A DNA stretch of 64,000 bases from Areca catechu (GCA_021397845.1 CM038039.1:3713731-3777730), one strand, 5' to 3'. Counted from the first letter of the stretch, positions 1 to 12,350 are shown. Notes: generated by a model from the sequence alone, not told the origin. Translations and numbers: made by a program.

Positions 1-2103
1 TGAAGATCCTCGCTTGTATCCTTGCACCATGATTGTAGCCTCCTTCTGCCTGGCAGCTACATCAAACTTTTCCTTGGACTTTCCTAGAGAGAACACAACG
101 AACCTGAACCGGCATTCACTGTAACTAGAGCTCTACTTGACACCATCTCCTTATAGCCACGCCAATCTCTGCACACTCTGCTCCACCTGGCTAGTGCACC
201 CCTGACGCTCGTGCTAGGATATGGCAAGTATCCCTGCATCTCCTGCTCTGAACTTGTGTCGAATCCTGCTCTACCCATGAAGCCACCTCTCTTGGGTGCT
301 CCACCTGAAACTGAAGTCCCACTGATGCCATAGAAAGAAATCCCGAGGCCAGCCACTCAACGCTGCCCTACTGAGCTTGCCTCTGCACCTCGAACATCGT
401 CACTGCCTCCTCGGACCCTCCGCATCATGTGGACCTCTCTGAGACCGTTTCGGATACACTGCATCCCACAGGCTCCTCCGAAACCAAGAGCTCATTCCAA
501 CTCTTCTACTAACCCAGCGACTGAATCCAGCAACCATCTCCAACGGCTGCTCCATCATGTCCCAGCCTATCTCCCGGCTGCATGATGTCCCTAGCGCTCC
601 ATGAAACCTATCCCCGATCTCCTTGAGCTGCCATCTCCATCAAATCCAGTCTCCGTCCCTAGGCCAATACTGCCATACCGGGACACTCCAGACTGTCTGA
701 TATCTTCGGCACTTCCTGAGACTATCTCCTGTCTCCCTGAGCTGCCCCTGGCACCGTCTTTGCTGATGTACTCAGTCTCCCTGAGATATCCATCTCCCGA
801 GACTCCTCTCCAATCATGCAGGATACCACCCACGTCCAGCTCCATCACAATCAAGGTAGCTGGAGTACTACCGATCGCTCTCCTCCACAGTGACCAAGAA
901 CTTGGTCCACTATCGATGGAGCTACCACTCATGCTCTGAAAAAATCTCCGATATGTATCTCTCCACCTGCGCTAAATCACAGATCACCCGACCTGCCAAA
1001 GCTCCTCAGCACAGGACCTGCAGCTCTGCGCCATTGTCGCGAACTCCTGCACCACCGGACCCATCATCTTCGATGAGATCCACTCCACCAATAGACTTCC
1101 GCACTGCTCCCGATACCATGACCTCTGTCCGCCAATGAGTACCGAAGATAGAACCATCCTGCACGTGATGCCCGCACACACGACCGCTGCACCGCGATCT
1201 CTACATACCATATGATCTGACTCCATCACTGGATCTAACCTAGCTCAACATGAAAAGCTCGAAAAATGGAGTCCAACATCGCAGACAGGGCTCAAATCGA
1301 GGTTCAATTGAGCCTGGAATCGCCGAAAAACCATCAGCACAAATTTCAAAGCATAGTGTTTGAACCGCCAGTCCATCGTGAACCAGCCCAATGGTCCACG
1401 CGTGCCAAGCCGGTCTACCGGCTGCCATGGTTGTCGGTCCACGATAGGGAACCGTAGACCACAGCCCCTCCCGGCCACCGCCGTCGCCTCCGGCCGTCGT
1501 ACTTGGACTCCAGCGATCACCCGCGACCGTGCCGCGCCTCCAGCGACCGCCCGCGCACCATCCATGCGTCTGGTGACCGCCCACGTGCCAAGTCACCCGA
1601 TCTGTGACCAATTGGGACCGAGCACCTCTCTGATGACTTCCCATCGCAAATTCGAGCCTTCGACGAACCGCCTCCATGCGTAGCACCCGCAACCGAGCCC
1701 GGCATCGCGCCCGCTCCCTGCGCCGCTCTATGCCGTGCTCGCGCCGGCAAGCTCGCTGCAACTCCTCCGCGCCGCCCTGCGTCGTGCTCGTACCAGCGAG
1801 CTCACTGCAACACCTCCGCGCCGCTCTGCACCATATCCATACCTACGGTCGTGCCCTACACCCGCAGCCTGCCCTGCACCCGCGGTCGTGCCCTGCACCG
1901 CTCTACTCCGCGTGCTACTCCGTGCATCGTCCAGATCCACACGAGATCTGCTCCTCCAGATCCGCGGGTTCTTCTATCTATTTCCAGGGAGAGAAACGAG
2001 TCCTCATCTCTAGATTTCGACACCTCGAGATCTGCACCACCATCGTGAGTCCTCTTTCCTATGTCCTTCATGCCACCGCATCAAGATCGGCTCTGATACC
2101 AGT
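1..2103 (-). mobile_element. PBS-proximal internal region of a minus-strand LTR element
   Basis: This stretch lies on the internal side of a primer-binding site (2090-2101) and an LTR (2104-3246), so it should be the leader and first coding part of an LTR retrotransposon transcribed leftwards. Minus-strand open frames exist (about 984-1229, 591-932, 84-356), but I recognise no Gag, protease or zinc-knuckle motif in them and they are interrupted by stops. The part at 1240-2000 is GC-rich and proline/arginine-rich in several frames, more like a leader than a gene. It could be a degenerate copia gag or the filler of a non-autonomous element. The window edge cuts it off. Placement is well supported by the PBS; coding content is not. 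Confidence 0.5.
2090..2101 (-). other. Primer-binding site (tRNA-iMet type)
   Basis: On the minus strand these bases read TGGTATCAGAGC, the sequence used by many plant copia elements to pair with the 3' end of initiator tRNA-Met. It sits two bases from a TG-starting LTR, the expected spacing. Confidence 0.85.
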
Positions 2104-3246
2104 TGTTGGAGCGAACCCGCTACATGGAATGCCCGGGATCCTTCTTGATGCCGTCATGGCAGAAAGGGAACAATTATCAGGAAAGAGATGTAGGAGAAAA
2201 AGAGAGATTGTTTTATTTATTTGAAAAAAAATCTTGTTATAACAAACAAGATAACACTCAACAGCTCTTCTGAAAACCCAAAAGCTTCTCGCCGTCCCAC
2301 ACGTCTTCTCTCTTGCAGGCCTCATGCCCCAAGAATCCACGTACGCCACGCATAGAGAATACTTCAACGTGCGTCCCTTCTCCAAAGCCCCGTGAAACAC
2401 CATCACGGCACAAGCCCTCCACGTAATATCTCCCTCACATGCGCCTCTCTACAGCCTAACACCATGGCCGTGCCTCCTCTCATCTGAAAGAACACCTGCG
2501 GACTCGCTCAAGCAGGATCCTTCCACAGCCATGTCTCCCATGCGGACTCCCTCACGTGTGGTCTCCAAGAAGCCTCCACCGTGGCCCTCCTTGTAATCTA
2601 GGAGTCTCCCACGATCTCCACGTCCATGAGGAGTGCTCCAAGCATCCACGCTCTACCTTGGAACCATGAGCTAAGCTCCACGGACCATGGCCTTCACGCT
2701 AATCTCTCCACTGTCTTCACATGACCGTGAGACCCCAAAAGGGTCGGTCTCTTGGACCCTCCAACTGCACACCCCATCATCTCATATTTATAGCACATAG
2801 GGGGCGTTGAAGCCTTCTTGGATTGGACGTCTGATCTTGGACTTTTTGTTGTACTGCAACTACCTCTTGAATCTTGTTAGGACTCAATCACATTGGCGGT
2901 TAGGACTTGTCTTGGACCAATAATAAACTGATTATGACATCTCACATGGTTGGACTTCCTAATTGGTTACAACTAACCAACTAACTGGCTAACCTCCTAA
3001 CCAATTTAACCAATCTGGATCCAATCCCATAACCTAATTGGGTTATGTTACAATCTCTCAAAAAACTCCCCCCAATGAGCTCATATGAAAACTCTAATCC
3101 TGGGTCAAGCCCCCTAACCCAACATGACTCGGGGCCCTCCTGGAATGCCTCCAGAATAGCTTGGGACATGCTCCCAAGCTCCAGAGATTGCCTCCAATAT
3201 CCCTGCCATGGTCTTCCAAGTCTTTCCAAGACTTGGGAGCACCACA
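2104..3246 (-). repeat. 5' LTR of the minus-strand element
   Basis: It begins on the + strand with TGTTGGAGCG next to the PBS. The other end is placed near 3246, where minus-strand TGTGGTGCTCCC would be a TG start; this outer end is a guess because no second LTR is in the window. Minus-strand transcription would start from a TATA box at 2785-2792. No target duplication can be tested. Confidence 0.6.
2785..2792 (-). promoter_or_regulatory. TATA box in LTR U3
   Basis: The minus strand reads TATAAATA about 455 bases inside the LTR. This suits a retrotransposon U3 promoter driving leftward transcription through the PBS. Confidence 0.5.
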
Positions 3247-4956
3247 CAAAATCCTACAATAGATTCATGCGAGTTAATATGATAATACCCCAAAATAAAG
3301 TTACAGCGAATATAAGTGAATAAAAGATTAATTTTGTTGCTAAATGAATCTTTTGTTCAGCATTTATTGGAATTTATATATGGATCAAATAAAAAATTAA
3401 TAAGATTGTTTATCATGTCTTTAGAGAAGGTAACAAGGTAGCTGATCACCTTATTTGAATAACAAATTGCAAAGGAGACTTGGATAAACCAAATGGCAGT
3501 TACGAGAACATATCATTTTCCTAGTTATTTGAATTGCCCTATCTTGGCTGATGCTTATCATTTTGCATATCTTTGATTTTAATCTTTGATCCGTTTGTAC
3601 CCAAAAATGAAAATATTTTTTTAAAAAAAAAATGGAGATGAGTGCCGATGCTGGTTGAAGCTATAAACTCGGGGTTTTTTTTTAATAGAAAAAAGGGACC
3701 GTGAATAAATCCTGGTGTAGCTATCCTCGGGTCTCATCCCGCCAAGTAATATCTGATTCAAGATTATTTTGAAATCTTTTTTTATTAACGGTGAATATGC
3801 CAGCCTGACACCAGGCCGATGATAGAACGGACTGTTTCCATACTAAAAATGGAAATCCACACCAACCATCACGGTTTTAGAAAATTTTGAATTTGATCAA
3901 GTTATCCATGAGATCACATTTCGAATCCGAAATCGATCGATGATGAATCAAGGTTTCTACCGATCGGACTACCGTCCTAGTGGTTCTCCCTTGCTTACTT
4001 TGGTTGTCATTTAATTCACCGCCTGGAGCATGGAGGGGAGCCATAGTTTGTTGTTCGTGCCTCCAGCAAAAAATATTTGAGCACAGATCCTCTGAGGTAC
4101 TTTGATTGCACCACACAGAATGTTGTACTTAATGGCCACCATCAAAAATGGAGGTTCAACAAATAAAATGATCTTATGTGCTATACATATAAAGCCTACT
4201 GTTGATAGCCGTGGAATCCAGTGGTTCATGGCATTTTGCCGTGTAACTCGTGCACAACAAAGGATTCTGGGTCAAAATATTTCGAGTAGCTGTCACGGCC
4301 CGGACAAGTCTTGGTCGTGGGTCCGACCGAGCCTCATGCTGGGAATCTGGAGCAAACATTTGTGTTACTATTACTCTCATGGTTGACTGAAAGATGCCGT
4401 TACCAGGACCGGAGGAGGTACAGTACAACGTCTCAGATAATAATTTCAGAACAGTATGTGATGACATAGATCAGAACTCCTTTGCTGGATCGCAGCAGAG
4501 AAAGAAATGAGGGTAAAAAAACGAGTGATTTCAGAGATATCGCACGAAAAAGACGTAAATTAAGAGGTTTTTCTTTTTCTTTCTTTTTTTTTTATGAATG
4601 TAAACTGGACGAATTTAACTTCGGTATTGCTGGACTTTCTAACTGGCAGTGGTACAAGTCTATAATAGAGTTGCGCCACATACGCAACTCAAACGGGCCC
4701 AGCTCAACCTTTACACCATCGTCAAATGGGCCCGGTGCAGGAACCGCGCAATGGACCACGTTACATCTATCAGGCCTATTTAACACTGTTGCACGTAGCC
4801 CACTTGCGGACAATGGAGCGAGCTGCAGCATACCGATCCAAACCACTTCCATGAACGGAGATCTTCCGTTCTTCCGCGCTTCTCTTTTTTTATTTTATTT
4901 TAATGTTCAGAATATATATATATAATTAAATGACTAAAGGTCACGATGCATGGTGA
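3247..4956. other. Intergenic stretch, no gene recognised
   Basis: AT-rich sequence with short open frames on both strands, none with a recognisable motif. It contains homopolymer runs (A near 3623, T near 4585) and a short TA run just before 4925. It may hold old repeat debris. Confidence 0.5.
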
Positions 4957-6157
4957 TGTGACAGGATCGTTCCGTCCTTCGTCAGGTCGGCTCCCGCGAG
5001 ATCGGGACGTCTAGGTCGGAGCCGAGCGACCTCCCCCAAATCGAGCTCCTCGAAGTCGAGCCTCTTTGTCCGGAGTCGAGCTCAGCCCTCCTCCGTCATG
5101 TGGAGCCCCTTCGAGGTCGAGCCCTTTGGGCTGGAGTCATGTCCTGCCCTCCTTCGCCAGATCAAGCCCTTCGTCGAGTCCAGCGCTCATCCGCCAAACG
5201 AAGCCCCTTTGAGGTCGAGCTCTCTGGGCCGGAGTCAAGCCGTGCCCTCCTCCGCTAGATCGAGCCCCTCAGTCCGGAGTCGAGCCCAGCACTCCTCCAT
5301 CAAGTGGAGCCCCTTCGAGGTCGAACCCTCTGGGCCGGAGTCGAGCCCTGTCTCTCCAGTTCGGCCCCCACCTCGGATGAAAGCGCCAGCAACCAAAGGG
5401 GCGACACCGTCCTCCCTGGACACCGGCGAGTCAACCGAGGATCGCAAGAAGGCGCCCACCAGGCCGTAATAACTGTCCACAACTACCACTTACACCAGAG
5501 AAGAAAGAAGATCCATGATTGAGGCGCCACGCTCTCCACCAACCGCCTGCACCACCCGAAAGAAGAAGTCAACCAGGAGATTCGAATCCCGGGGGTGGCG
5601 GCCCCCCGATCGAGGCACTGCCAAGTTTCCCGGAACGGAGCAATCGGGAGGAACATCAGAATGCATAGCAGGTTCTCCTATCACGAACCGGGAAAGACGT
5701 CCCGTCCACGGCACGGAACACCATTGCACGTGCCTGCTGACATAGGGGAGATCCCGAGATAGGTGTTTAGCAACCACCTGGACTTAAAAGGATCAGCGAC
5801 ACCCCCAACTAGGGGGAAACGAATATACTCCAATACACTTAAGCAAGTAAGGGAGCCGAGGTCACACAAGAGAGCCACCTCCGATTCACCTCGGGCATCA
5901 CCCTTCCTAGCACACTTGCATTTTACTCACACCACATTCACTTCTCCTAGCGTGGAGTCCATCTCAAGGGGCTCGACCAGGAGGATCTGTTTCCATGGAT
6001 CGTCACTGACTTGACCGTCGGAGTGCCCCCGCCGGAATCTCCGGCCCGGATCTCTAATCCAGTTTTGCAGATCCTGAAGCGCAGATCAGTCCCGAAGAGA
6101 CGAGGAGCGATCCGACATCGACAGCAGCTACGGGCCACGACGATCTTGGAGACAACA
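4957..6157 (+). repeat. 5' LTR of gypsy element A
   Basis: It ends in ACAACA two bases before the PBS. Near its 3' end is a CTTGACCGTCGGAGTGCCCCCGCC-like stretch (about 6011-6035) that recurs near the U5 end of the other two Tat LTRs in the window. The first half carries irregular tandem repeats. The start is inferred from TGTGACAGG and is uncertain. Confidence 0.7.
5040..5360 (+). repeat. Irregular 45-60 bp tandem repeats in the LTR
   Basis: About five imperfect units share a core of the type CCGGAGTCGAGCCC followed by CTCCTCCG and GTGGAGCCCCTTCGAG. Spacing between cores is about 43-60 bases. The open frames across it are by-products of the repeat. Confidence 0.75.
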
Positions 6158-6159
6158 GA

Positions 6160-6180
6160 TTGGCACGCCAGGAAGGGGGG
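6160..6180 (+). other. Primer-binding site of gypsy element A
   Basis: TTGGCACGCCAGGAAGGGGG follows the LTR end by two bases. Equivalent sites occur in element B (TTGGCGCGCCAGGTAG, minus strand, about 62563-62582) and in the third gypsy fragment (TTGGCGTGCCAAGAAGGGGG, 39355). Confidence 0.8.
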
Positions 6181-6235
6181 CAGGCAGGACAAACTTTGAT
6201 CCAACCTAAACCCTTGCAAGCAGCTCACCGGGAGG

Positions 6236-7914
6236 ATGGTGACGACGCGAGCGAGAGAAGTCTCCACCAGCCGTGCGGGAGATCCCCCTCCCGTGGGGAC
6301 CCGCACAGTCTAGAGGGGGAGCTCCCTGCTCCAACCCAACCTCCTCTGACGGACATTCAGCTGGCCGCACTCGCCCAGCAAATGCATATCCTCACTACAG
6401 CGGTGCGCCAGCTCTAGCACCAGCAACGATCCTTGGCTACCCACCAACAGCCAGGACCCCCGCAGCCCCCCGTGACAGCTTGCATTCCTTTCAAGGAAGG
6501 CCTTCACAGCTGCGGGCCATCACCGATGATCGGGGTAGCCACTTGACTCCGGCAAAGAGGCAACGGGCCAGATCTGCCGATCGGGAGAGCCGGTCCCCAA
6601 CCCTCGAGCGGATAATGCCCAAACCCCATTGAGGTTGAAAAGACAAGACCCCCATTTATGGACACCGTCCACCCACGTCACATTCTCTGTCTCCTTCGGC
6701 CTCCACGGAGGGTTCAACCGACGAGGCCATCAGGCGCGAAAACGAGAATCGCCTGAAGGAGCACGAGCGCAAGCTGGAGGAGCTATCCCGCCGGTTTGCA
6801 AACATGCAGGGCTCCTCGGACGAGCCAGTGGGCTACAATGCCCGTCCCCCTTCTCCCGAGAAATCCAAGAGGAACCGATTCCCAACCGGTTCCGTATGCC
6901 ACAGATGGATCCCTACGATGGGACCACCGATCCCCTGGACCACCTGGAAAGCTACAAGGCCCTCATAAGGGTCCAGGGGGCCATCGATGCCCTCTTCTGC
7001 ATCGCCTTCCCAGCAACCCTCCGGAAGGCTGCTCGGGTCTAGTTCACCCCCTCGAGCCCGAAAGCATCAGCTCTTTCGCTCAGCTGGAGCAGAAGTTTGT
7101 GGCACACTTCGATGCCTGTCAGAAGGTGTTACGAGAAGCCGACAGCCTTTTCTCCATCCAGCAACAAGACCGCGAGCCCCTATGGGACTACGTGGCCCGT
7201 TTTAAGGCTGTCGCACTGGAGATCTACGACCTTGATGAGCCAGTCACTACACTGGCATTGAAGAGAGGGCTCAGGATCTCCCGCCTGACCTACTCTTTCG
7301 ATAAAAAGCCCTCCAAGACTTACTCTGAGCTCCTCCTCCGAGTCCAGAAATACATTCGCGCCGAGGAGGCAGATCAAACGAAGAGAGAGCTGGACGGAAG
7401 GCCTCTGAAGAAACCCTCTCCCGGGGAGACCTCCGAGATGCGGAAGCCCAGACCAACTGCTCCAAACTTCCGCCAGAGGTCGAAGCCGAGGAGAGACCCC
7501 ATCCCGAAATAGAGCTTCACTCCTCTCCTCGCCCCGAGGGAGAAGATCCTTATGGAGATCGAGGGTGAGCACTACCTGAAGTGCCCTCCTTCGTTGAAGC
7601 CATCCAACAGTCACGACAAGATGAAATATTGTAAATTATATTGCGACTATGGTCACGACACAGAGGAATGCCGCAACCTCAAAAGAGAGATTAAAGACCT
7701 CATAAAGAGGGGCTACCTCGGAAGGTTCATGGGGGGCAAACCTCCATCTGAACCTCAGGCGCCCGCTGTGCTCCCTTTGGTCCCTGCTATGGATAACCGC
7801 CCCACCGAAAAGCCTATCGAGATGATATGCTGGGGAGCCGAGCACGCTTCCAAGAAGGCCCGGGGTGGGGAAAATCTTGAGAATGTACTTCCCTTTGCGA
7901 GGAAAGGGGGATGA
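6236..7914 (+). pseudogene. gag: Gag polyprotein of gypsy element A (degenerate)
   Basis: Gag forms the virus-like particle and packages element RNA. The likely start is ATG 6236, reading MVTTRAREVSTS; element B has an equivalent ATG. The capsid-like Retrotrans_gag region is clear at about 7060-7420, with FVAHFDACQK, then LWDYVARFKAVALEI, then KKPSKTYSELLLRVQKYI. A zinc-knuckle-like motif follows at 7630-7671 with spacing C-x3-C-x3-H-x4-C, then the Tat-typical LIKRGYLGRF. Frameshifts occur before the capsid region and at 7512-7552, with in-frame stops in the first 500 bases. It is not translatable as one protein. Confidence 0.85.
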
Positions 7915-8173
7915 AAATAAAAATGTAAACAATAATGCTGTGGTCGTCGAGATGACGATCGCAAAACATCCTATAAAATGCATCATGGTTGATAGTGGAA
8001 GCTCTATAGATGTACTTTTTTACGATGCTTTCTCCAGGATAAATCTCTTCACTGCTCAGCTCAGGCCCATGCACACGCCTCTTGTTAGTTTCATGGGTGA
8101 CTCCGTGAGGGTCGATGGGGAGATTACCCTCCCCGTTACCGCCGGACTTCACCTCGGCAGAGCACCGTCATGA
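7865..8173 (+). pseudogene. Aspartic protease region of gypsy element A
   Basis: This open frame overlaps the end of the gag frame and contains the active-site tripeptide Asp-Ser-Gly at 7991-7999, in the context IMVDSGSSIDVLFYDAF. That is the single Asp motif of retrotransposon proteases, which work as dimers to process Gag-Pol. The frame ends at 8173, and the link to RT (8174-8640) is broken by several frame changes. Confidence 0.8.
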
Positions 8174-8385
8174 TGATATTCATGGTCGTTAGGCTCCCTT
8201 CAGCCTACAACGTGATCCTCGGTCGACTCGGGCTCAACCTGCTCGATGCAGTCATCTCCATAAAGCGGCTATTGGTGCAGTTCCCAACTCCCTGAGGCAT
8301 CGAAAAAATGAGGAGGGCACCCCAACCCGTTTAGCATTGTCTCCAAACCGTCTCCAGAGCCAAGGCTACAGAGGACGACCCCAGC

Positions 8386-9900
8386 ATGGACGATCTCGAC
8401 CAAAGGGCGCAGGACCCCAAGGGCGGCCCGGTCGAGCACCTGCTGTCTTACCCGCTCGGAGTCGATCCGACGAAGATGGCGCAAATGGGGGCCCAGCTAC
8501 AAGATAAAGAGAGGGCCCACCTGTTGGAGTTCCTACGAGCGAATGTAGATGTGTTCGCTTGGACTGCGACGGACATACCAGGTATTCCCCTAGACATATC
8601 ACCCACAAGCTAAGTATTGACCCAAAGCACTGGCCAGTTCAGCAGAAGAAGAGGAGCTTCGCCTCGGAGAGACAATCGGCGATCAACGAGGAAGTGGACA
8701 AACTCCTCGCCGTTGGCTTCGTTCGGGAGGTGCAATACCCGAGCTGGCTGGCAAATGTAGTGATAGTAAAAAGAGTAATGGCAAATGGAGGATCTGTATG
8801 GACTACATCGACCTCAACAAAGCATGTCCGAAGGATATCTTCCCTCTACCGAAGATTGACCAGTTGGTGGACACCACCTCGGGGCACCGTCTACTCTCCT
8901 TCATGGATGCATTCTCTGGATACAATCAGATCCGGATGCATCCGAAGGATGAGGAGCACACCGCCTTCATCACCGAACAAGGATGTACTGTACTGCTACA
9001 GGATGATGCCCTTCGGTCTGAAGAATGCTAGGACCACGTACCAGCATATGGTCAACGGGTCTTTAAAAATCAATTGGCCAGAACAAGCAGGTGTACGTGG
9101 ATGACATGCTTGTCATGAGCAAGCCGAGCTCGAATGACATCGTCGACCTTGCCGGAGCCTTCCGCAACCTTCGGAAACATCAAATGAAGCTGAACCCAGC
9201 AAAATGCACCTTTGGAATGGCAGCAAGGAAGTTCCTCGGCTTCATGGTCACCCAGAGGGGCATCGAAGCAAATCCAGAGAAGGTCTAGGCGATCATCGAC
9301 ATGGAGCACCCGACATCCAAGAAGCAGGTCCAACACCTGACGGGGTGGATTGCAGCTCTGAGTCGGTTTATCTCGAGATCGGCAGACCGTTGCCTTCCCT
9401 TCTTCAAGGCGTTGCGCAAGATGCACGACTTCACCTGGACAGAAGAGTACAGAACAGCCTTCGAAGAATTGAAGAAGTTCCTAGCGTCTCCTTTGTTGCT
9501 CTCCAGGCCAGAGGAAAGAGAGGAGCTCCTACTTTACCTGGCGGTCTCACCTGGAGCCGTTAGCTCGGTGCTCGTCCATGTAGATGAGGACGGATCCTAG
9601 AAGCCGGTGTATTACACCAGCAAAATCCTTCACGATGCGGAGATCAGGTATACTCGTTCTGAGAAACTCATTTTTGCTCTAATAATGTCTGCTAAGCACC
9701 TCAGGCCCTATTTCCAAGCGCATCCCATTACGGTCATGACGGATCAACCGTTGAGGACCCTACTAAGTCGCCCCGAAATCTCCGGGAGGCTGGCTAAGTG
9801 GTCCATGATGCTGAGTATGTTCGACATCGCATATCAATCAAGGTCATCACAGAAAGCCTAGGTCCTAGCCGACTTCCTGGTCGAGTGCATGGGACTCGTC
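8386..9900 (+). pseudogene. Reverse transcriptase and RNase H of gypsy element A (degenerate)
   Basis: The RT fingers region starts near 8640 (SERQSAINEEVDKLLAVGF). It continues after a frameshift near 8775 as DLNKACPKDIFPLPKIDQLV and FMDAFSGYNQIRMHP. The catalytic YVDD is kept at 9094-9105, after another frame change near 9000-9090. The thumb follows (LNPAKCTFG, FLGFMVTQRGIE), with a stop at 9286. The RVT-type RNase H runs about 9430-9860 (PVYYTSKILHDAEIRYT, then LAKWSMMLSMFDIAYQSR), with a stop at 9598. The family copies RNA to DNA and removes RNA from the hybrid. Broken frames make this copy inactive. Confidence 0.88.
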
Positions 9901-9945
9901 GAGGAGCCAGAGTAGACAACCCCGAAGCACCAAGTTGAGCCCGGA

Positions 9946-10431
9946 ATGGAAGAAGAGCCCTGGGTCCTCCATGTGGACGGTGCATCCAACTCTGGCGGGA
10001 GCGGAGCAGGCCTTATCCTCGCCAACAGCGATGGGATCGTGGTAGAGTATGCTCTCCGCTTCAAGTTTGCCATGACAAACAACCAGGTAGAGTATGAGGC
10101 ACTCCTCGTGGGCCTAAGGGTCTCCCGCAAACTGGGCGTGCAAAGCTTAAAAGTCTTTATCGACTCCCAACTGGTGGCCGGACAAGTCTCCGGAGAATAC
10201 GAGACTAGAGATCCCCAGATAATGAAGTACCTGGATCAGGACCGCTCAAGCATGGTAAGTTTTCGATGCTTCAACGTTTTCCATATCCCTCGTGGAGAGA
10301 ATGCTCACACGAATGCACTGTCGAGACTCGCGACCTTGCCGGTCTTGTCACTGAGGCGTGCCCACATCGAGTACCTCAAGAATCCAAGCTACGAAGCCCA
10401 AAGGAGGTGCAGCAAGTCACTCCGAAGCTGA
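9946..10431 (+). pseudogene. Archaeal-type RNase H domain of gypsy element A
   Basis: A 161-codon open frame starts EEEPWVLHVDGASNSGGSGA and contains MTNNQVEYEALLVGLRVS and VFIDSQLVAGQVSGEYETRD. This is the extra RNase H (RVT_3-like) of Tat-lineage gypsy elements, lying between the normal RNase H and integrase. The Asp of HVDGA, the Glu of EYEA and the Asp of IDSQ fit the catalytic acids. The C-terminal part (FHIPRGENAHTNALSRLA) is present. It is the longest well-preserved domain here, but it is cut off from both neighbours by stops or frame changes. Confidence 0.88.
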
Positions 10432-10589
10432 GCTGGATGGACAAGTACGTCGGATACATCGTTTATGGCATCTTACCAGAGGATCACGCAGAAGCTGGTC
10501 TCATCAAGAAGAAAGCCTCCTGGTTTGTCCTGATGGAAGGATAGCTCTATTGCCGATCCTACTCCTACCCGCTCCTAAAGTGCCTCAGG

Positions 10590-11640
10590 CCCACGGAGGC
10601 AGCCTTCGTACTCCAAGAGATACATGAAGGCCTCTGCGGGAACCACGTGGGAGGCAGGACGCTGGCATACAAAGCTCTTCGCCAGGGATACTTCTGGAAA
10701 CCATGAGGCAGGACATCGCCGACTTCGTAAGGAAGTGCGATAAATGCTAGCGCCATGCTCATATACAGCATCAACCGGCAGCACCGATCTCCCAGCTCTC
10801 CGTCCCGTGGCGTTTTGTCCAGTGGGGAATGGACATCTTGGGGCCATTTTCCCTCGCACCAGGACAGCAAAAATTTCTGCTGGTGGCTATCGACTACTTC
10901 ACCAAATGGATGGAAACAAAGCCACTAGCACGGATCACAGAAGCTAAGGTCCGCCAATTCTTTTAGAATTCAATAATCTGTCGCTTCGGACTCCCCCACT
11001 GTATCATCACCGATAACGGACGGCAGTTCGACAATCGGGAGTTCGAGAGGTTTTGTGCCGAGCATGGCATCCAACACCGTTTAATGTCGGTAGCTCACCC
11101 CTAGATGAACGGGGAAGCCTAGGTGACCAATCGAACTATCCTCCAAGGACTCAGGATCAAGCTAGATCAAGCCAAGGGTAGATGGGCGGAGTAACTCCCA
11201 AGTGTTCTATGGGCCTACCACACAACGCCCAGAACGGCGACGGACGAAATGCCTTTCAACCTTGTCTTCGATGCTGAGGCCGTTGTCCCGGTCGAGCTCG
11301 ACGTGCCGACACTGCGAGTACAGTAGTACGATGAAGCAAAGAACCCGGCACGCCTTTTACTCAAACTGGACCTCCTTGAGGAGACCAGGGACAAAGCTCA
11401 GCTAAGGATGGCAACATACCAGCAACAAGTGGCCCAGTACTACAACGCACGAGTAAGGCCAAAGGTCTTCCGACCCGACAACCTAGTGCTGCGCTGAGCG
11501 AAGCATCTCAACCCTGGGAGTGTGGCAAGCTCTCACCAAACTGAGAAGGCCCCTATAAGGTGGTTGAAGCTCTCCCACACGGAGCCTGCTATCTCGAGGA
11601 TCTGAACGATGCCAGATTCCCACGAACATGGAATGCCTGC
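10590..11640 (+). pseudogene. Integrase of gypsy element A, catalytic Glu replaced by stop
   Basis: The N-terminal zinc-binding domain is seen at about 10610-10750 (IHEGLCGNHVGGRTLAYKAL, then FVRKCDKC followed by a stop at 10748). The catalytic core has Asp at 10832-10834 (GMDILGPF) and Asp at 11012-11014 (ITDNGRQF). The position of the catalytic Glu after NGEA is TAG at 11120-11122, and another stop replaces the residue after AHP (11102-11104). The C-terminal part runs through LLEETRDKAQLRMATYQQQV and PKVFRPDNLVL to a last stretch with RLFPYDNKDFL. The enzyme inserts element cDNA into the host genome; this copy cannot work. Confidence 0.88.
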
Positions 11641-11724
11641 AACCGGAGAAAATATTATCAGTAGTGTAAGACTCTTTCCTTATGATAATAAAGATTTTCT
11701 TTAGCATAAATCGCTCTTTGCCAT

Positions 11725-12350
11725 GCGAGGATGTCGCTGCCCGGGGCCCAGCTCTCCGGCATGCTCAAGCCCAGAGCACAGCTCTCCGGCACGCTCAAGC
11801 CCGGAGCCCAGCTCTCCGGCGTGCTCAAGCCCGGAGCCCAGCTCTCCAGTGTGTTCAAGCCCGGGACCCAGCTCTCCGGCATCAACAGTGTACGGTCCTT
11901 CCTCACTAATAATCAAGATTTTTCTTGTGCAAACTCTTTTTGCCTTGTAGAAAAATCATCACTCGACCCCAGGTCTGGCACTCAAGGCCCGGATCCCACG
12001 ACTCTCCGGCACCAAGTCCTGGAGCCCAGCTCCCAGGCATCAAAGCTCGGATCCCACACTCTCCGGCACCAACTCCTGGAGCCCAGCTCCCAGGCATCAA
12101 AGCCAGATCCCATGACTCTCCTGGAGCCTAGCTCCTAGGCATCAAAGCCCGGATCCCATGACTCTCCGGCACCAAGCCCTGAAGCCCAACTCTCAGGCCA
12201 TCAAAGCCCGATCCCACGACTCTCCGGTACCAAGTCCTGGAGCCCAGCTCCTAGGCATCAAAGCCCGATTCCACGACTCTTCGGCACCAAGTCCTGAAGC
12301 CCAACTCTCAGGCCATCAAGCCCGGAGCCCAGCTCTCCGGCACTCAGAAA
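11725..12350 (+). repeat. Tandem repeats downstream of integrase
   Basis: The first block (11745-11885) has about five units of roughly 30 bases with the core GCCCAGCTCTCCGG and GCTCAAGCCCGG. The second block (11990-12330) has longer units of 50-60 bases with CTCTCCGGCACCAAG and CCCAGCTCCCAGGCATCAAAG. Element B has a related ~30-base repeat at the same place (56780-57030). Long frames through the blocks are by-products. Tandem repeats between pol and the 3' LTR are common in Tat elements. Confidence 0.85.

Noticed and set aside
1240..1761. 173-codon minus-strand frame in the GC-rich leader
   Set aside because: Arg/Gly/Trp-rich with overlapping frames on both strands. Composition explains it and it matches no family I know.
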